Positions 46,687 to 55,622 of a stretch of DNA of 64,000 nucleotides are shown one piece after another. The notes below the pieces were generated by a model. The model worked only from the letters and a program-made list of their open reading frames with translations. It had not been told where the DNA came from and ran no database searches. Made by a program: the position numbers and the translations under genes. Source of the DNA: Variovorax sp. HW608 (GTDB lineage Bacteria > Pseudomonadota > Gammaproteobacteria > Burkholderiales > Burkholderiaceae_C); the NCBI RefSeq assembly GCF_900090195.1, contig NZ_LT607803.1, positions 4,676,229-4,740,228 on the forward strand, read 5' to 3'. Numbering within the stretch: the first letter of the stretch is position 1; each line of letters begins with the position of its first letter.

Positions 46687-46720
46687 TTGCATGCAAGACA
46701 TCCGCTTTCTTGCATACAAG
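46687..46720. promoter_or_regulatory. paired GntR-like operators upstream of dctA
   Basis: TTGCATGCAA (46687-46696) and CTTGCATACAAG (46709-46720) are two near-palindromic boxes about 23 bp apart, within 55 bp of the dctA start. They match the TTGTATNCAA style of FadR-type GntR operators. Confidence 0.6.
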
Positions 46721-46750
46721 CAATGTAGGCAAGATTTGGGGTTTTGCTGT

Positions 46751-46764
46751 GCGGGTATTCCCGC
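46751..46764. other. short perfect palindrome in the dctA-cyclase gap
   Basis: GCGGGTATTCCCGC, a 5-bp perfect dyad around TATT. The rest of 46667-46876 shows no gene; it holds the divergent promoters of dctA and the cyclase gene. Confidence 0.45.
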
Positions 46765-46876
46765 AAGTGCCGACAAAGTTGTTTTCGCCCCTGTCGTCTA
46801 AGAATAAAGTCCTAACCCGATCAATAATGCGGCGGACCAAGGGCTGTTTCGCCGCCGAATCCCTAGCGAAATCGGC

Positions 46877-49800
46877 ATGAACGGAGAGATCGTGACCGGT
46901 GTCCAACAATCGATCGGCGCGCAGAGCGCACAGCGGCGGCAGCTCACCGTCATGTTCTGCGACCTGGTGGGCTCTACCGAACTGTCCGAGCGCCTCGACC
47001 CCGAGGAATTGCGCGATCTGATGGTCGAGTACCGGCGGGTGGCCGGCGAAGTACTGGCGCGCTATGAAGGGCAGGTGGCGCAGTACCGGGGCGATGGCGT
47101 GATGGCCTACTTCGGCTGGCCCAGCGCCCACGAGGACGACGCAGAGCGCAGCGTGCGCGCGGCCCTCGAGCTCGTGGAAGCGGTGAAGGCAGTGCGCGCG
47201 GAACCGCCGCTCGCCGTTCATGTCGGTGTGGCCACCGGTACCGTCGTGGTGGGCGCGGTTTCGGGGGCGGACGACGCGGAAGCCCAGCTCGCGGTCGGCG
47301 AGACCCCCAACCTGGCCGCGCGATTGGAGGCTCTGGCCGGTCCCGACGAGGTGGTGATCGCACCGAGCACCCGGCGGCTGGTCGGCGATACCTTCGATGT
47401 CGCGGATCTCGGCACGCATGCGCTCAAAGGGATCGCCGAACCCGTGCGCGCCTGGCGAGTCCTGCGCGTGGGCGCTGCGGCGAGCCGTTTCGAGGCCAAC
47501 CGCGGCGAACACCTCACGCCGCTCGTGGGGCGTGCCCAGGAGATCGGCCTGTTGCTCCAGCGACGGCAGCGCGCCACCCTGGGGGAAGGCCAGGTGGTGA
47601 TGCTTTCAGGTGAGCCGGGCATCGGCAAGAGCCGCCTGCTGAGCGAGTTGCGCACGCGTCTCGAAGAGGAGGGCGTGCAAGCGCTGCGGTTCCAGTGTTC
47701 GCCCTACCACGTCAACAGCGCCTTCTGGCCCAGCATCGACTACTTCGAGCGGGCGCTGAAGTTCGAACGCGACGAGGCCCCCGACGCCAAGCTCGACAAA
47801 CTGGAAACGCTCATCGTGGAGGAGCACGGTCTGCCGCTGGCGGACGTGGCTTTCATTGCCTCGATCCTTTCGATTCCCTGCGAGTCCCGCTACGGACCGC
47901 TCGCCCTGACCCCGCAGAAGCACAAGGACGAAACCTTGCGAACGCTGGTGGATTTTGCCGAGGCGGTCGCTCGCAAGCGGCCCAGCGTGCTTTTTCTCGA
48001 GGATGCGCACTGGGCCGACGCCACCTCGCTCGAGGTGCTGGACCTGCTGGTCGAGCGAGTCAAGCGCATGCCGTTGCTGATGGTGCTGACCCACCGTCCG
48101 GAGTTCAAGAATCGTTGGGCGGCGCACGAGCATGTCGAGGTCATCCACCTCAGGAAGCTCACGAGCGGGCAAAGCTACGCCATGATTTCGCGGCTTGCCG
48201 GGGACAAGGCCTTGCCGAAGGACCTCGTCGAACGGATCCTGCAGACGACCGAAGGCGTGCCGCTGTTCGTCGAGGAACTGACCAAGTCGATCCTCGAGTC
48301 GGGCCAGCTCAAGGACGTGGGCAGTCACTACGAATATCTGCGCGCCTCCCGCACCACGGACATCCCGCTGACCTTGCGCGATTCGCTCATGGCCCGGCTG
48401 GACCGCCACATGCCGCTCAAGGAGATCGCGCAGATCGGTGCGGCGATCGGGCGGGAGTTCAGCTATGAGCTCATCGCGGCCGTGGTGCCGCGCTCGAAGA
48501 CCGAGCTCGCCGACATGCTGTCTCGCCTGACCGCTTCGGGGCTGGCGTTCCGAAAGGGGACCCCGCCGGACGCCACCTATACGTTCAAGCACGCGCTGGT
48601 TCAGGCCGCGGCGTACGAGTCGCTCCTCAGGCGCAGGCGGCAGCAGCTGCATATCGAGATCGCGCGCGCGATCGAGGAGCGCATGCCGAAACGCCAGCAG
48701 ACCGAACCCGAAGTGCTCGCCGAGCACTACACGCGGGCGGAGTCGTTCGAGCAGGGTGCAGCGTACTGGCTCAAGGCGGGCCGGAACGCACTCGGTCGCA
48801 TGGCGGTGACGGAGGCCATCGCGCACTTGCAGGCCGGGCTCGGTGCGATCGGATCGCTGCCTCCGTCGGCGGTGCGCGACAAGCTCGAACTGGAGTGCCG
48901 GGTTCTCCTGAGCACCGCGTGGGAAGCCTACGGCGGCTGGCCGGAGCCACAGCTCGCGGCCGTGCTCAAGCCCGCACTTCCGCTGGCGAGAGCGAGCCGG
49001 CAGCCCAAGCTGCTGGCTCGTACGTTGTGGGGCCTGTGGGTGCAGCTGATGTCGGTCGGGCCGGTTGCCGAATCGCTGGTCTGGGCGCAGGAGCTCCTGC
49101 GAGCGGGAGAGGAGTCGGGCGACGAGGAGCTGCTGCTGGTGGGGCACATGTCGGTCATGGTGACCAATCTCTGGCTGGGCAATCCGTCGGTGGTGGAGCG
49201 GCACGCACACGCCATCCTGGAGCGCTACGTTCGCGAGCGTCACGGCGAGATCGTGAAGTCCATGAACCACGACCCCAAGACGCTCGCCGGGATCTACCTC
49301 TCGCAGGTGCTCTGGATACTGGGCTATCCGGACAAGGCCGTTGCGCTGGTGGAAGAGCGCGATGCGCATGCGCGGAGCATCGGCCATCCGTTCGACCTCT
49401 GCTTCGCGCTGACGCTGGGTGCGTGGGTCTTCCACTACCGGCGCGAGCCCGAAAAGCAGTACGCGCGCAACGACGCGATGCAAAAGCTCGCCCGCGACGC
49501 CGGCCTGCCGTTCATCTCGGAAGTTCTCGCACCCTTTCTCGGCAGCGGCATCAGCCTCGCGCAGCAGGGGCGGCTGTCCGAGGGGATCGAGCATATGCGC
49601 AAGGGCATCCAGCTCTGGGAGGGCAGCGGCGCGAAGACCGTCAGCCCCTACATCCGGGCGCGTCTGGGCGAGGCGCTTGCGCTGAGCGGCGATGTGGTCG
49701 GCGGCCTTTCGCAGGTCGATGCGATGCTGGAGCAGATCGCACGGGTCGGCTGGGAAGAGCGCAGCCACCTGGCGGAGATCCTGCGGCTCAAGGGCTGGAT

Positions 49801-50077
49801 GCTGACGCTCAAGGGCGACTTCGAGGGTGCGCAGCGCAGCTATCTCTCCTCGCTCGACTGGGCCCGCAGGCAAAAGGCGAAGTCATGGGAGCTGCGCACC
49901 GCAACCTCCCTGGCGCGCCTGTGGAAGACGCAGGGGCGGCGCAGGGAAGCGCACGATCTGCTGGCGCCGATCTACAGCTGGTTCACGGAAGGCTTCAACA
50001 CGCGGGACCTGATCGAGGCCAAGGCCTTGCTCGCCGAACTGGCGGACGCCACGAGCAATGCTAAGGAATTCCGGTGA
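46877..50077 (+). CDS. class III adenylate/guanylate cyclase with AAA-type ATPase and TPR-like region
   Basis: 1066 residues. N-terminal cyclase domain (about 22-190): metal-binding Asp in MFCDLVGSTELSERL and in YRGDGVMAYFG. Next an AAA/STAND-like ATPase (about 215-560): LVGRAQEIGLL, P-loop GEPGIGKSRLL, LFLEDAHWADATSLEVLDLL. The C-terminal ~450 residues are helical, TPR-like. This layout is known from adenylate cyclases that act as signal integrators or transcription-linked sensors. The start is uncertain; a GTG at 46892 has the better SD (GGAGAG). No membrane segment. Its 3' end overlaps the two-domain protein gene on the other strand by 17 bp. Confidence 0.9.
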   Translation: MNGEIVTGVQQSIGAQSAQRRQLTVMFCDLVGSTELSERLDPEELRDLMVEYRRVAGEVLARYEGQVAQYRGDGVMAYFGWPSAHEDDAERSVRAALELVEAVKAVRAEPPLAVHVGVATGTVVVGAVSGADDAEAQLAVGETPNLAARLEALAGPDEVVIAPSTRRLVGDTFDVADLGTHALKGIAEPVRAWRVLRVGAAASRFEANRGEHLTPLVGRAQEIGLLLQRRQRATLGEGQVVMLSGEPGIGKSRLLSELRTRLEEEGVQALRFQCSPYHVNSAFWPSIDYFERALKFERDEAPDAKLDKLETLIVEEHGLPLADVAFIASILSIPCESRYGPLALTPQKHKDETLRTLVDFAEAVARKRPSVLFLEDAHWADATSLEVLDLLVERVKRMPLLMVLTHRPEFKNRWAAHEHVEVIHLRKLTSGQSYAMISRLAGDKALPKDLVERILQTTEGVPLFVEELTKSILESGQLKDVGSHYEYLRASRTTDIPLTLRDSLMARLDRHMPLKEIAQIGAAIGREFSYELIAAVVPRSKTELADMLSRLTASGLAFRKGTPPDATYTFKHALVQAAAYESLLRRRRQQLHIEIARAIEERMPKRQQTEPEVLAEHYTRAESFEQGAAYWLKAGRNALGRMAVTEAIAHLQAGLGAIGSLPPSAVRDKLELECRVLLSTAWEAYGGWPEPQLAAVLKPALPLARASRQPKLLARTLWGLWVQLMSVGPVAESLVWAQELLRAGEESGDEELLLVGHMSVMVTNLWLGNPSVVERHAHAILERYVRERHGEIVKSMNHDPKTLAGIYLSQVLWILGYPDKAVALVEERDAHARSIGHPFDLCFALTLGAWVFHYRREPEKQYARNDAMQKLARDAGLPFISEVLAPFLGSGISLAQQGRLSEGIEHMRKGIQLWEGSGAKTVSPYIRARLGEALALSGDVVGGLSQVDAMLEQIARVGWEERSHLAEILRLKGWMLTLKGDFEGAQRSYLSSLDWARRQKAKSWELRTATSLARLWKTQGRRREAHDLLAPIYSWFTEGFNTRDLIEAKALLAELADATSNAKEFR

Positions 50078-52043
50078 TCACGCCTCGGACGTTGGGTATG
50101 TAGCCCAGCACCTTCGGCTCGAATCCCCAGCGGATCAGCGTCTGGCCCTCTTCCGAACCGGCATCGAAGACGGCGGTGTCGGGCTGCACCGGCTGGAAGC
50201 GCGGCGTGACGTCCGAGCGCCACTGCCACTCGGAGACAGGCCCGTTGCCGATGCGGGCAACGCCGGGATAGATGCACTCCGTGCCGCGCGGGAGTTCGCG
50301 CAGGGCGATTCCCGCAGTACTCGCCGCCCTGGCCAGATCGGCAGCAAAGGCACGGGAATCTTCGGCGGGCGTGAAGCAGATCCGCGCGACCGCGCGACCG
50401 GCACCGTCCCTGACCGAGAAGGTGCGCTGCTGCCCGTTGCGCGTGAGCTCGATCGTGCCGGGGCGCTTGTCGGTGCCCATCCGCTCGCGTCCGACGTCGA
50501 TCGCCACCCGCGTCGAATCGAGCAGCCGCACGAAGTAGAGGCTCGCCCGGTTCTCGTAGCTGCGCCGGCCCGGATCGTAGTGGCCATCGAGCATCGGCAG
50601 CACGCTCGATGCACCGCTCCCGTCGGCTCGCATGCATGCCTGCGACGCGGGCGTGTCGTCGCTGACCGCCACGACGATCAGGAACATCGCGTTGTAAGGC
50701 CGCAGGGAGGTGTCCGAAAGCTGATGCGACCAGAACTGCACGATGGCGCTTTCGCGGCCGTCGGCGTGCTTCATCGTCATCGGCTTGTAGCCGCTTCCGG
50801 CGAGGGCTTCGCGCACCGCCGCCACGTTCGCGCAGACGCCATGGAGTTGCACCATCTCCCCGTTGTAGTACTGCACTTCGCTCAAGACCACCGAGCCGCC
50901 GCCGGTGGTATAGGTCCTTCCTGAAATCGGGTACCTGTCGAAGATCGGCTCGTAGCGCTGGTTGTCGACTCCCTCGGGCAGAGGCGCGAAGGCCGCCAGC
51001 GTCAGCTTGCTTCTGGCTTCGGGCGTCAACTGGCGGTCGAACCTGGCGAGCACCTCCCTGATGTCTTCGGGGCGGCGTTGCGTCTGCAGCAGCCGGATCG
51101 CATCCGAATTCCCCAACTCGCCATCGCGGGCGAGGTGGAGCGCTTCCTGCATCATCGGGCCGCCGTCCGCACCGCCGAGCTTGCGGGACATCGGGAAGCC
51201 GTCGGCCATGCGCTCCGGGATCGCGGCGCGTTGCGGCGACGGGCGCGGCGCGGAGGCAACCGCGTTGCCGGCCACTTCGATCGTCATGAGCGCGCGCAGG
51301 TAGTCCAGGCCCCTGGCGACTAGAAGGCCCGAATAGCAGCCCGGGGCGGTGTCGGCCGGGATGGTGGCCGAGATCACGAGTTCCTTCTGCTCTTGCGGCG
51401 CGAGGGCCATCTCCGCAGGCGTGAACTCGAGCAGCGAGGCGGCGATGCGGCCGCCACGCGCGCCGAGCAGGTCGGTGGCCGCGGGCACCAGGCGAACGGG
51501 CCGGCTTTCGCTGTTGCGCAGCGTCATCGAGATGGTGGTCCGTTCGCCGGGCTTGACGCCTGCGCGCGGCTTCAGCCGCGCCAGCGGCTCGACGTGGCTG
51601 GACGCTGCCGATGGCTGATGCGCATCGGGCACCGCTGGCGCAACGCTGCCCTGCAGATTCGGCCAGGCCGCCGCCAGGTTCTCGACGAAGTCCTGCATCT
51701 GTCGCAATACCGGATGCGCAGCGTTCGCGTCGCCTTGCGTTGCCGCGCCACCGCGCGCGGCGAGTACGCCTTTCGCCATTTCCTCATCGAGGACCGCTGC
51801 GGCCTGCGACACGATCGAAGGCGCCGGTTCGCTGGCCGCAGCGGCCGCCTCCTGGATCGGGTTCGAGGCGGCGGGACCCCGCTGCAGGAGCATCGGAAGC
51901 AGCGACGCGGGCTCCACCGATCCGGCATTCGGAAACGGTGTCAGCCGCTGCAGGAACGCAGCAGCCTGGTCGAGAGAGGGGCCGGCGCGCGACAGCCCAG
52001 GGGCGCCGGGTACTTCTTCGGGAAATCGCAGTTCGTCTTGCAC
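50061..52043 (-). CDS. two-domain protein: Ig-like module plus acetoacetate-decarboxylase-like half (function unknown)
   Basis: 660 residues with the GTG at 52043 (SD AAGGGAG); the frame opens at 52049. Residues 1-~150 are Ala/Pro-rich and low complexity. About 160-260 looks like an Ig-like beta-sandwich (TTISMTLRNSESRPVRLVP; TIPADTAPGCYSGLLVARGL). From about 360 the pattern resembles the acetoacetate-decarboxylase fold: YYNGEMVQLHGVCANV, then GRERMGTDKRP with Lys526 near the position of the catalytic lysine loop GRExxxxPKK. The relation is from pattern reading only. No signal peptide and no membrane segment. Last gene of the encapsulin block, 31 bp after the prenyl synthase. Confidence 0.6.
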   Translation of the reverse strand: MQDELRFPEEVPGAPGLSRAGPSLDQAAAFLQRLTPFPNAGSVEPASLLPMLLQRGPAASNPIQEAAAAASEPAPSIVSQAAAVLDEEMAKGVLAARGGAATQGDANAAHPVLRQMQDFVENLAAAWPNLQGSVAPAVPDAHQPSAASSHVEPLARLKPRAGVKPGERTTISMTLRNSESRPVRLVPAATDLLGARGGRIAASLLEFTPAEMALAPQEQKELVISATIPADTAPGCYSGLLVARGLDYLRALMTIEVAGNAVASAPRPSPQRAAIPERMADGFPMSRKLGGADGGPMMQEALHLARDGELGNSDAIRLLQTQRRPEDIREVLARFDRQLTPEARSKLTLAAFAPLPEGVDNQRYEPIFDRYPISGRTYTTGGGSVVLSEVQYYNGEMVQLHGVCANVAAVREALAGSGYKPMTMKHADGRESAIVQFWSHQLSDTSLRPYNAMFLIVVAVSDDTPASQACMRADGSGASSVLPMLDGHYDPGRRSYENRASLYFVRLLDSTRVAIDVGRERMGTDKRPGTIELTRNGQQRTFSVRDGAGRAVARICFTPAEDSRAFAADLARAASTAGIALRELPRGTECIYPGVARIGNGPVSEWQWRSDVTPRFQPVQPDTAVFDAGSEEGQTLIRWGFEPKVLGYIPNVRGVITGIP

Positions 52044-52074
52044 ATGCACTCCCTTCGCAGCGGCAGTTGGCAGG

Positions 52075-53103
52075 TCAAAGGTCCCTGCTCACCATATAGG
52101 AGATGACCTGGTTCAGGAACCTCTTCTCGTTCGACTCGGGAACGTCGCGAAATGCCTGTGCGAACTCGAACAGCGCGGCGCCCGCGAATTGCTTCGTCGC
52201 CTTCCGCGCCTGCTCCAGGCTGCCTGCCGAACGCATGCGCTCCAGAATCCAGCGCGTCTCCTGTGTCGATCGCGCTTCGCGCGGCCGGCCGAGATAGCTG
52301 GTCACGCGATTGGCCTCCCGGGCATCAAGATGCCGCAGCAGGTGAATCAGCATCAAGGTGCGCTTGCCCTCCAGCAGGTCTCCGCCGATTTCCTTGCCAT
52401 AGCGCTGCTCGTCGCCCGTCAGGTTGAGCAGGTCGTCCTGGATCTGGAATGCCGTGCCGAGAAAGTAGCCGTAGCGGTTGAAGCGATCCAGGTCGACGCC
52501 GTCCCGCGTGGCGATGAGCGCGCCGATACGGCACGGATGAATGAAGCTGTACCAGCAGGTCTTCTTGAGGACCATCCGGAGATAGTCCTCGTCGGTGATG
52601 TCGCAGCGGTTGTCGCGCACCCAGCCGAGCTCCATCGCCTGGCCTTCGAGCGACTGCTGCATCATGTGCTCGAACTCGTCGTACACCCGCTGCGAAAGCG
52701 TCGGCCCCAGCGTTGGCAGGTTGTCGCGCAGGATGCGGACGCTCAGGGCGGTCAGCATGTCGCCCGCGTTGATCGCGATCGGCACGCCGTGCTCGGCATG
52801 CAGTGTCGGAAGACCGCGACGCAGCTCGCTCTCGTCCTCGATGTCGTCATGGACGAGGAACGCGTTATGCAGCATCTCGATCGCCGTGGCGGACGCGACC
52901 GCGTGGGCGGGATCGCCGCCGAACGCCTTGCAGGTGGCCATGCACAGCGCGGGCCGGATGCTCTTGCCCGTGCGCAACAGGTAGGACCTCACCGGCTCGT
53001 AGAGATAGCGCTGCGGTTCCCGCTTCGGCACCGCCGAGAGCAGGCCTGCCAGCGTCGTCTCGCGGTAGCCCGATAGCGATTCGTGGAAGCCGTCGAGCGC
53101 CAT
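52075..53103 (-). CDS. trans-isoprenyl diphosphate synthase (polyprenyl synthetase)
   Basis: 342 residues. Condenses isopentenyl diphosphate onto an allylic primer. First Asp-rich motif DDIEDESELRRG (Asp86, Asp87, Asp90), second DDLLNLTGD (Asp223, Asp224), the substrate Arg/Lys region GKSIRPALC and KKTCWYSF. All-helical, cytosolic. Chain length is not clear: the residues before the first motif (AFLVH) leave C15 to C25 open. Set 12 bp after the FAD oxidoreductase and 31 bp before the two-domain gene, in a string of five. This is not in the usual ispA or crt context. Confidence 0.92.
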   Translation of the reverse strand: MALDGFHESLSGYRETTLAGLLSAVPKREPQRYLYEPVRSYLLRTGKSIRPALCMATCKAFGGDPAHAVASATAIEMLHNAFLVHDDIEDESELRRGLPTLHAEHGVPIAINAGDMLTALSVRILRDNLPTLGPTLSQRVYDEFEHMMQQSLEGQAMELGWVRDNRCDITDEDYLRMVLKKTCWYSFIHPCRIGALIATRDGVDLDRFNRYGYFLGTAFQIQDDLLNLTGDEQRYGKEIGGDLLEGKRTLMLIHLLRHLDAREANRVTSYLGRPREARSTQETRWILERMRSAGSLEQARKATKQFAGAALFEFAQAFRDVPESNEKRFLNQVISYMVSRDL

Positions 53104-53115
53104 CGCTTGCCCAGC

Positions 53116-55068
53116 TCAGTTCGGAATGATCTCGACCCTGCCGCCGGACGCGTCGCCGTGGCCGGTCGCCGGGGGCACGCCCTGCCTTGTCTGCGCCTCG
53201 GCGAGACGCATCGCGAAAAGCCGCACCACGCGTTCGACCAGCGCGGTCGCCTCGCGCCGGAGGTCCGACGTGGAGCCGGGCTCGGCCTCGCGGTCGATCA
53301 TCGACAGAGCGGCCTGCCAGGGCAGGGGCGAATCGGTCTGGTAGGCGCGGGTGAGCCCGCCTTCCGCCGAGCCCTGTTCGAGCGCCATGATCGACTTCTC
53401 CACCAGTTCGTGGACCGAGAGGCCCAGACGCACGAGCGTGTCATCCCACGGCAGGCCCTGCGTGAAGCGGATCAGGTCGAGTTCCCGCCAAGGCTCGAAG
53501 ATCTCGGGCTCGTGCAGGTTCCAGACATTGCAGCGCGCGGCGTCCGACCCGGTCGCGTCCAGGATCGCATTGACCGCGCGGCGTGCGGCTTCGTTGGCCG
53601 CCTCCATGGTCGCGAGGTCGGTGTAGGTCCGCACGTAGTCGGCGGCAAGAAAGAGATTCGGAATCTTCGACGCCGCTTCCGGCCGCAGCCTCCACGTGTC
53701 GACGAGATTGACGAGCAGGGGCTCCTCGTTCGCCGTCGTGCCCTGGTGCCGGCTCAGGCTCGGGTCCAGGCTGAAGCCGTGCAGCTGCTCGTCCCTGAGC
53801 TTGACGACATCGCCGTAGTTCACGCTGCGCTTGATCTGCTCCCAGACCTCGGCCTTGATCTCTTCCGGCGTGCAGTCCTTCGCTGTCTTGCCGTTCAATC
53901 CCGGTTCTTCCCATTCCGAGATGTCGACGGACAGGATGCCCTTCACCGTGCCGTCCCCGTACTGCGACAGGCTCACGTTCTGCCAGAACTGCGCCTGCGA
54001 AATCGATGTCAGCGCCCAGGGCGAATCGACATAGATGCAGTGGCCGTGGGTGAGCGGCACATCCTCCTTGAGGTAGATCTGGATGCCGTTCATCCATTCG
54101 GTGATGTTGTCGAGCGTGAACAGCGACTCGAGCCCGGGGTCCGCCCGGATCATTTCCGGCGTGAGCAGCCCGACCACGTCCTCCACCGGCAGCGCCAGCA
54201 CGAAGTAGTCGCCCTCCACCGTGACCGTCCTGCCGCCCTGGCTGACGGTGGCCGAGCGGATGCGCTGCCCGTCGAACGACACCGCGACCGCCTTCGACCC
54301 GAGGTGATAGCCGACGCCGCGCGACCTGAGATAGCGCAGCCAGGGTTCGATCCAGACGTCGTTCGTCGGCCCGTTCAGCACCCGGTCGGTGCTCGGCCCG
54401 GGCGTGATGATGTCGAACAGCAACTGCACGAAGATGTCGCCGATCGTCTTCGTGCTCGCGCTGCGCGCCTTCGCGGCGACCAGCGAGCGCGTGATGCCGT
54501 GGCCGAGCAGCTTCTGGTAGGCCGGGGAGCGGTCCTCGGCGCTGATGAAGTCCCACCAGTCGATCTTCTCGTACTGCTCGTTGCGGCGCTCGCGGCATGA
54601 GGTGACGATCTGCCAGACCTTCGCGCCGAAGAACCGCAGGTCGTCGTGCGTGAGATCGAGATCGCCGTTGAGGAAGTGGCTGAGGTCCGTGGTCGCCGCG
54701 CGGACGTCGCTGAACGTGCGCGGAGAACGGGCGATCACGTCGATCGGATGGCGCCCGTAGCGGTTCAGCTGGCAGCGCGTCGTGTCGACGAGGTTGTCGA
54801 TGACCAGGCCGTTGCCCGGGCCGTAGGGAATCCGGGCCATCGTGTCGGTGACATGCCGGTAGAAGCGGGGAAAGAACCGGAAGCCGTGTTCGCCGGGGAG
54901 ATCCTTGCGGCCATCGATTCCCGAGCCCGGCAACCCGAAGCTTCGCGCCTTGCCGCCCGGGATGGAAAGCAGTTCGTGGACTTCGACGTCGAAGTTGCGC
55001 TCCACGAGTTCATGCGCGGCGCTCAGACCCGCGATGCCGCCGCCGAGGATGATGACCTTGGGGTTCAC
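53116..55068 (-). CDS. FAD-dependent oxidoreductase, phytoene-desaturase/HpnE-like
   Basis: 650 residues. Dinucleotide motif VIILGGGIAGLSAAHELVER (Gly-rich at 9-14), GGKARSFG (about 37-44), HGFRFFPRFYRHVTDTM (about 60-76), and the C-terminal FAD motif LFLAADYVRTYTDLATMEAANEAARRA. The arrangement fits the amine oxidase/carotenoid desaturase/HpnE group acting on isoprenoid chains. It has an extra ~130-residue C-terminal region after the FAD motif, ending in a Gly-rich tail (GDASGGRVEIIPN). Starts 8 bp after the Ala-rich helical gene. The co-encoded prenyl synthase suggests an isoprenoid substrate. Confidence 0.88.
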   Translation of the reverse strand: MNPKVIILGGGIAGLSAAHELVERNFDVEVHELLSIPGGKARSFGLPGSGIDGRKDLPGEHGFRFFPRFYRHVTDTMARIPYGPGNGLVIDNLVDTTRCQLNRYGRHPIDVIARSPRTFSDVRAATTDLSHFLNGDLDLTHDDLRFFGAKVWQIVTSCRERRNEQYEKIDWWDFISAEDRSPAYQKLLGHGITRSLVAAKARSASTKTIGDIFVQLLFDIITPGPSTDRVLNGPTNDVWIEPWLRYLRSRGVGYHLGSKAVAVSFDGQRIRSATVSQGGRTVTVEGDYFVLALPVEDVVGLLTPEMIRADPGLESLFTLDNITEWMNGIQIYLKEDVPLTHGHCIYVDSPWALTSISQAQFWQNVSLSQYGDGTVKGILSVDISEWEEPGLNGKTAKDCTPEEIKAEVWEQIKRSVNYGDVVKLRDEQLHGFSLDPSLSRHQGTTANEEPLLVNLVDTWRLRPEAASKIPNLFLAADYVRTYTDLATMEAANEAARRAVNAILDATGSDAARCNVWNLHEPEIFEPWRELDLIRFTQGLPWDDTLVRLGLSVHELVEKSIMALEQGSAEGGLTRAYQTDSPLPWQAALSMIDREAEPGSTSDLRREATALVERVVRLFAMRLAEAQTRQGVPPATGHGDASGGRVEIIPN

Positions 55069-55076
55069 GGATCAGG

Positions 55077-55601
55077 TCATTGGGTCTGGGTGTTCCACGC
55101 CTTTGTAGAAGCTGCAATTTCACTTGCGCCCTTCGCCGTTAGGTCGGCACGCTCGGAGTCCTGGATCGCCGTTGCGGCATTCTCCAGCGCCCGTGCGACG
55201 ATGGCGCCTGCGGTTTGCCTCATGGTCGCATCGAAAATTGTTGCCACGTCGTCGATGACCTTCGATGCCTTCTCGGCAGCAACATTCGATCGATCGAATG
55301 CGGCCTGAGCGTGCCCTTCTGCTTTGCTTGCTGCCTTACCGGCTTCACTGGCGGATGCTGCTCGCCTGGCTTGGTCCCTTGCTGCTTGTCCAGCATTGGC
55401 CTCGCTTCTCACGTCGTTCGCAGCGTTGAAGGCTTCCCGCGCGCTCGCTTCAATGCTCCTGACCAGTTTGTCGTCCTTCGACTTGACGTCTTTGTCGTCT
55501 TTTGGCTTCGCTGGCCCCGGCCCTTCGAGGATCGCGATCAGTCGCTTCTTGTCGGCATCAAACTTCAGAACGTAGCTTCGTTGGGTTCCGCCTTTGCTCA
55601 T
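55077..55601 (-). CDS. small Ala-rich helical protein, no recognised family
   Basis: 174 residues, Ala about one quarter of the composition. N-terminus MSKGGTQRSYVLKFDADKKRLIAIL is a short beta-like segment, then a charged linker (PAKPKDDKDVKSKDDK), then continuous amphipathic helix (about 45-165) with repeated AA and AS steps. No Cys, no membrane segment, no signal peptide. Base use is visibly poorer in GC than its neighbours. It sits between the encapsulin and the FAD gene with 21- and 8-bp gaps, so it is probably part of the same system; a scaffold, cargo adaptor or phasin-like coat are possibilities. Confidence 0.75.
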   Translation of the reverse strand: MSKGGTQRSYVLKFDADKKRLIAILEGPGPAKPKDDKDVKSKDDKLVRSIEASAREAFNAANDVRSEANAGQAARDQARRAASASEAGKAASKAEGHAQAAFDRSNVAAEKASKVIDDVATIFDATMRQTAGAIVARALENAATAIQDSERADLTAKGASEIAASTKAWNTQTQ

Positions 55602-55622
55602 CGCAGCCTCCGTTCTCGGGTT

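Noticed and set aside
45335..47512. Minus frame extending dctA upstream into the cyclase gene
   Set aside because: Only the part after ATG 46666 shows the DAACS pattern; the upstream part is antisense to the cyclase.
52075..55068. Classic carotenoid (crt) or hopanoid cluster
   Set aside because: No phytoene synthase, squalene cyclase or hpn genes nearby; only a prenyl synthase and one desaturase-like enzyme are present.
55077..55601. Ala-rich protein as a phasin or histone-like protein
   Set aside because: No basic HU/H1 composition and no phasin signature; only the helix pattern is similar.
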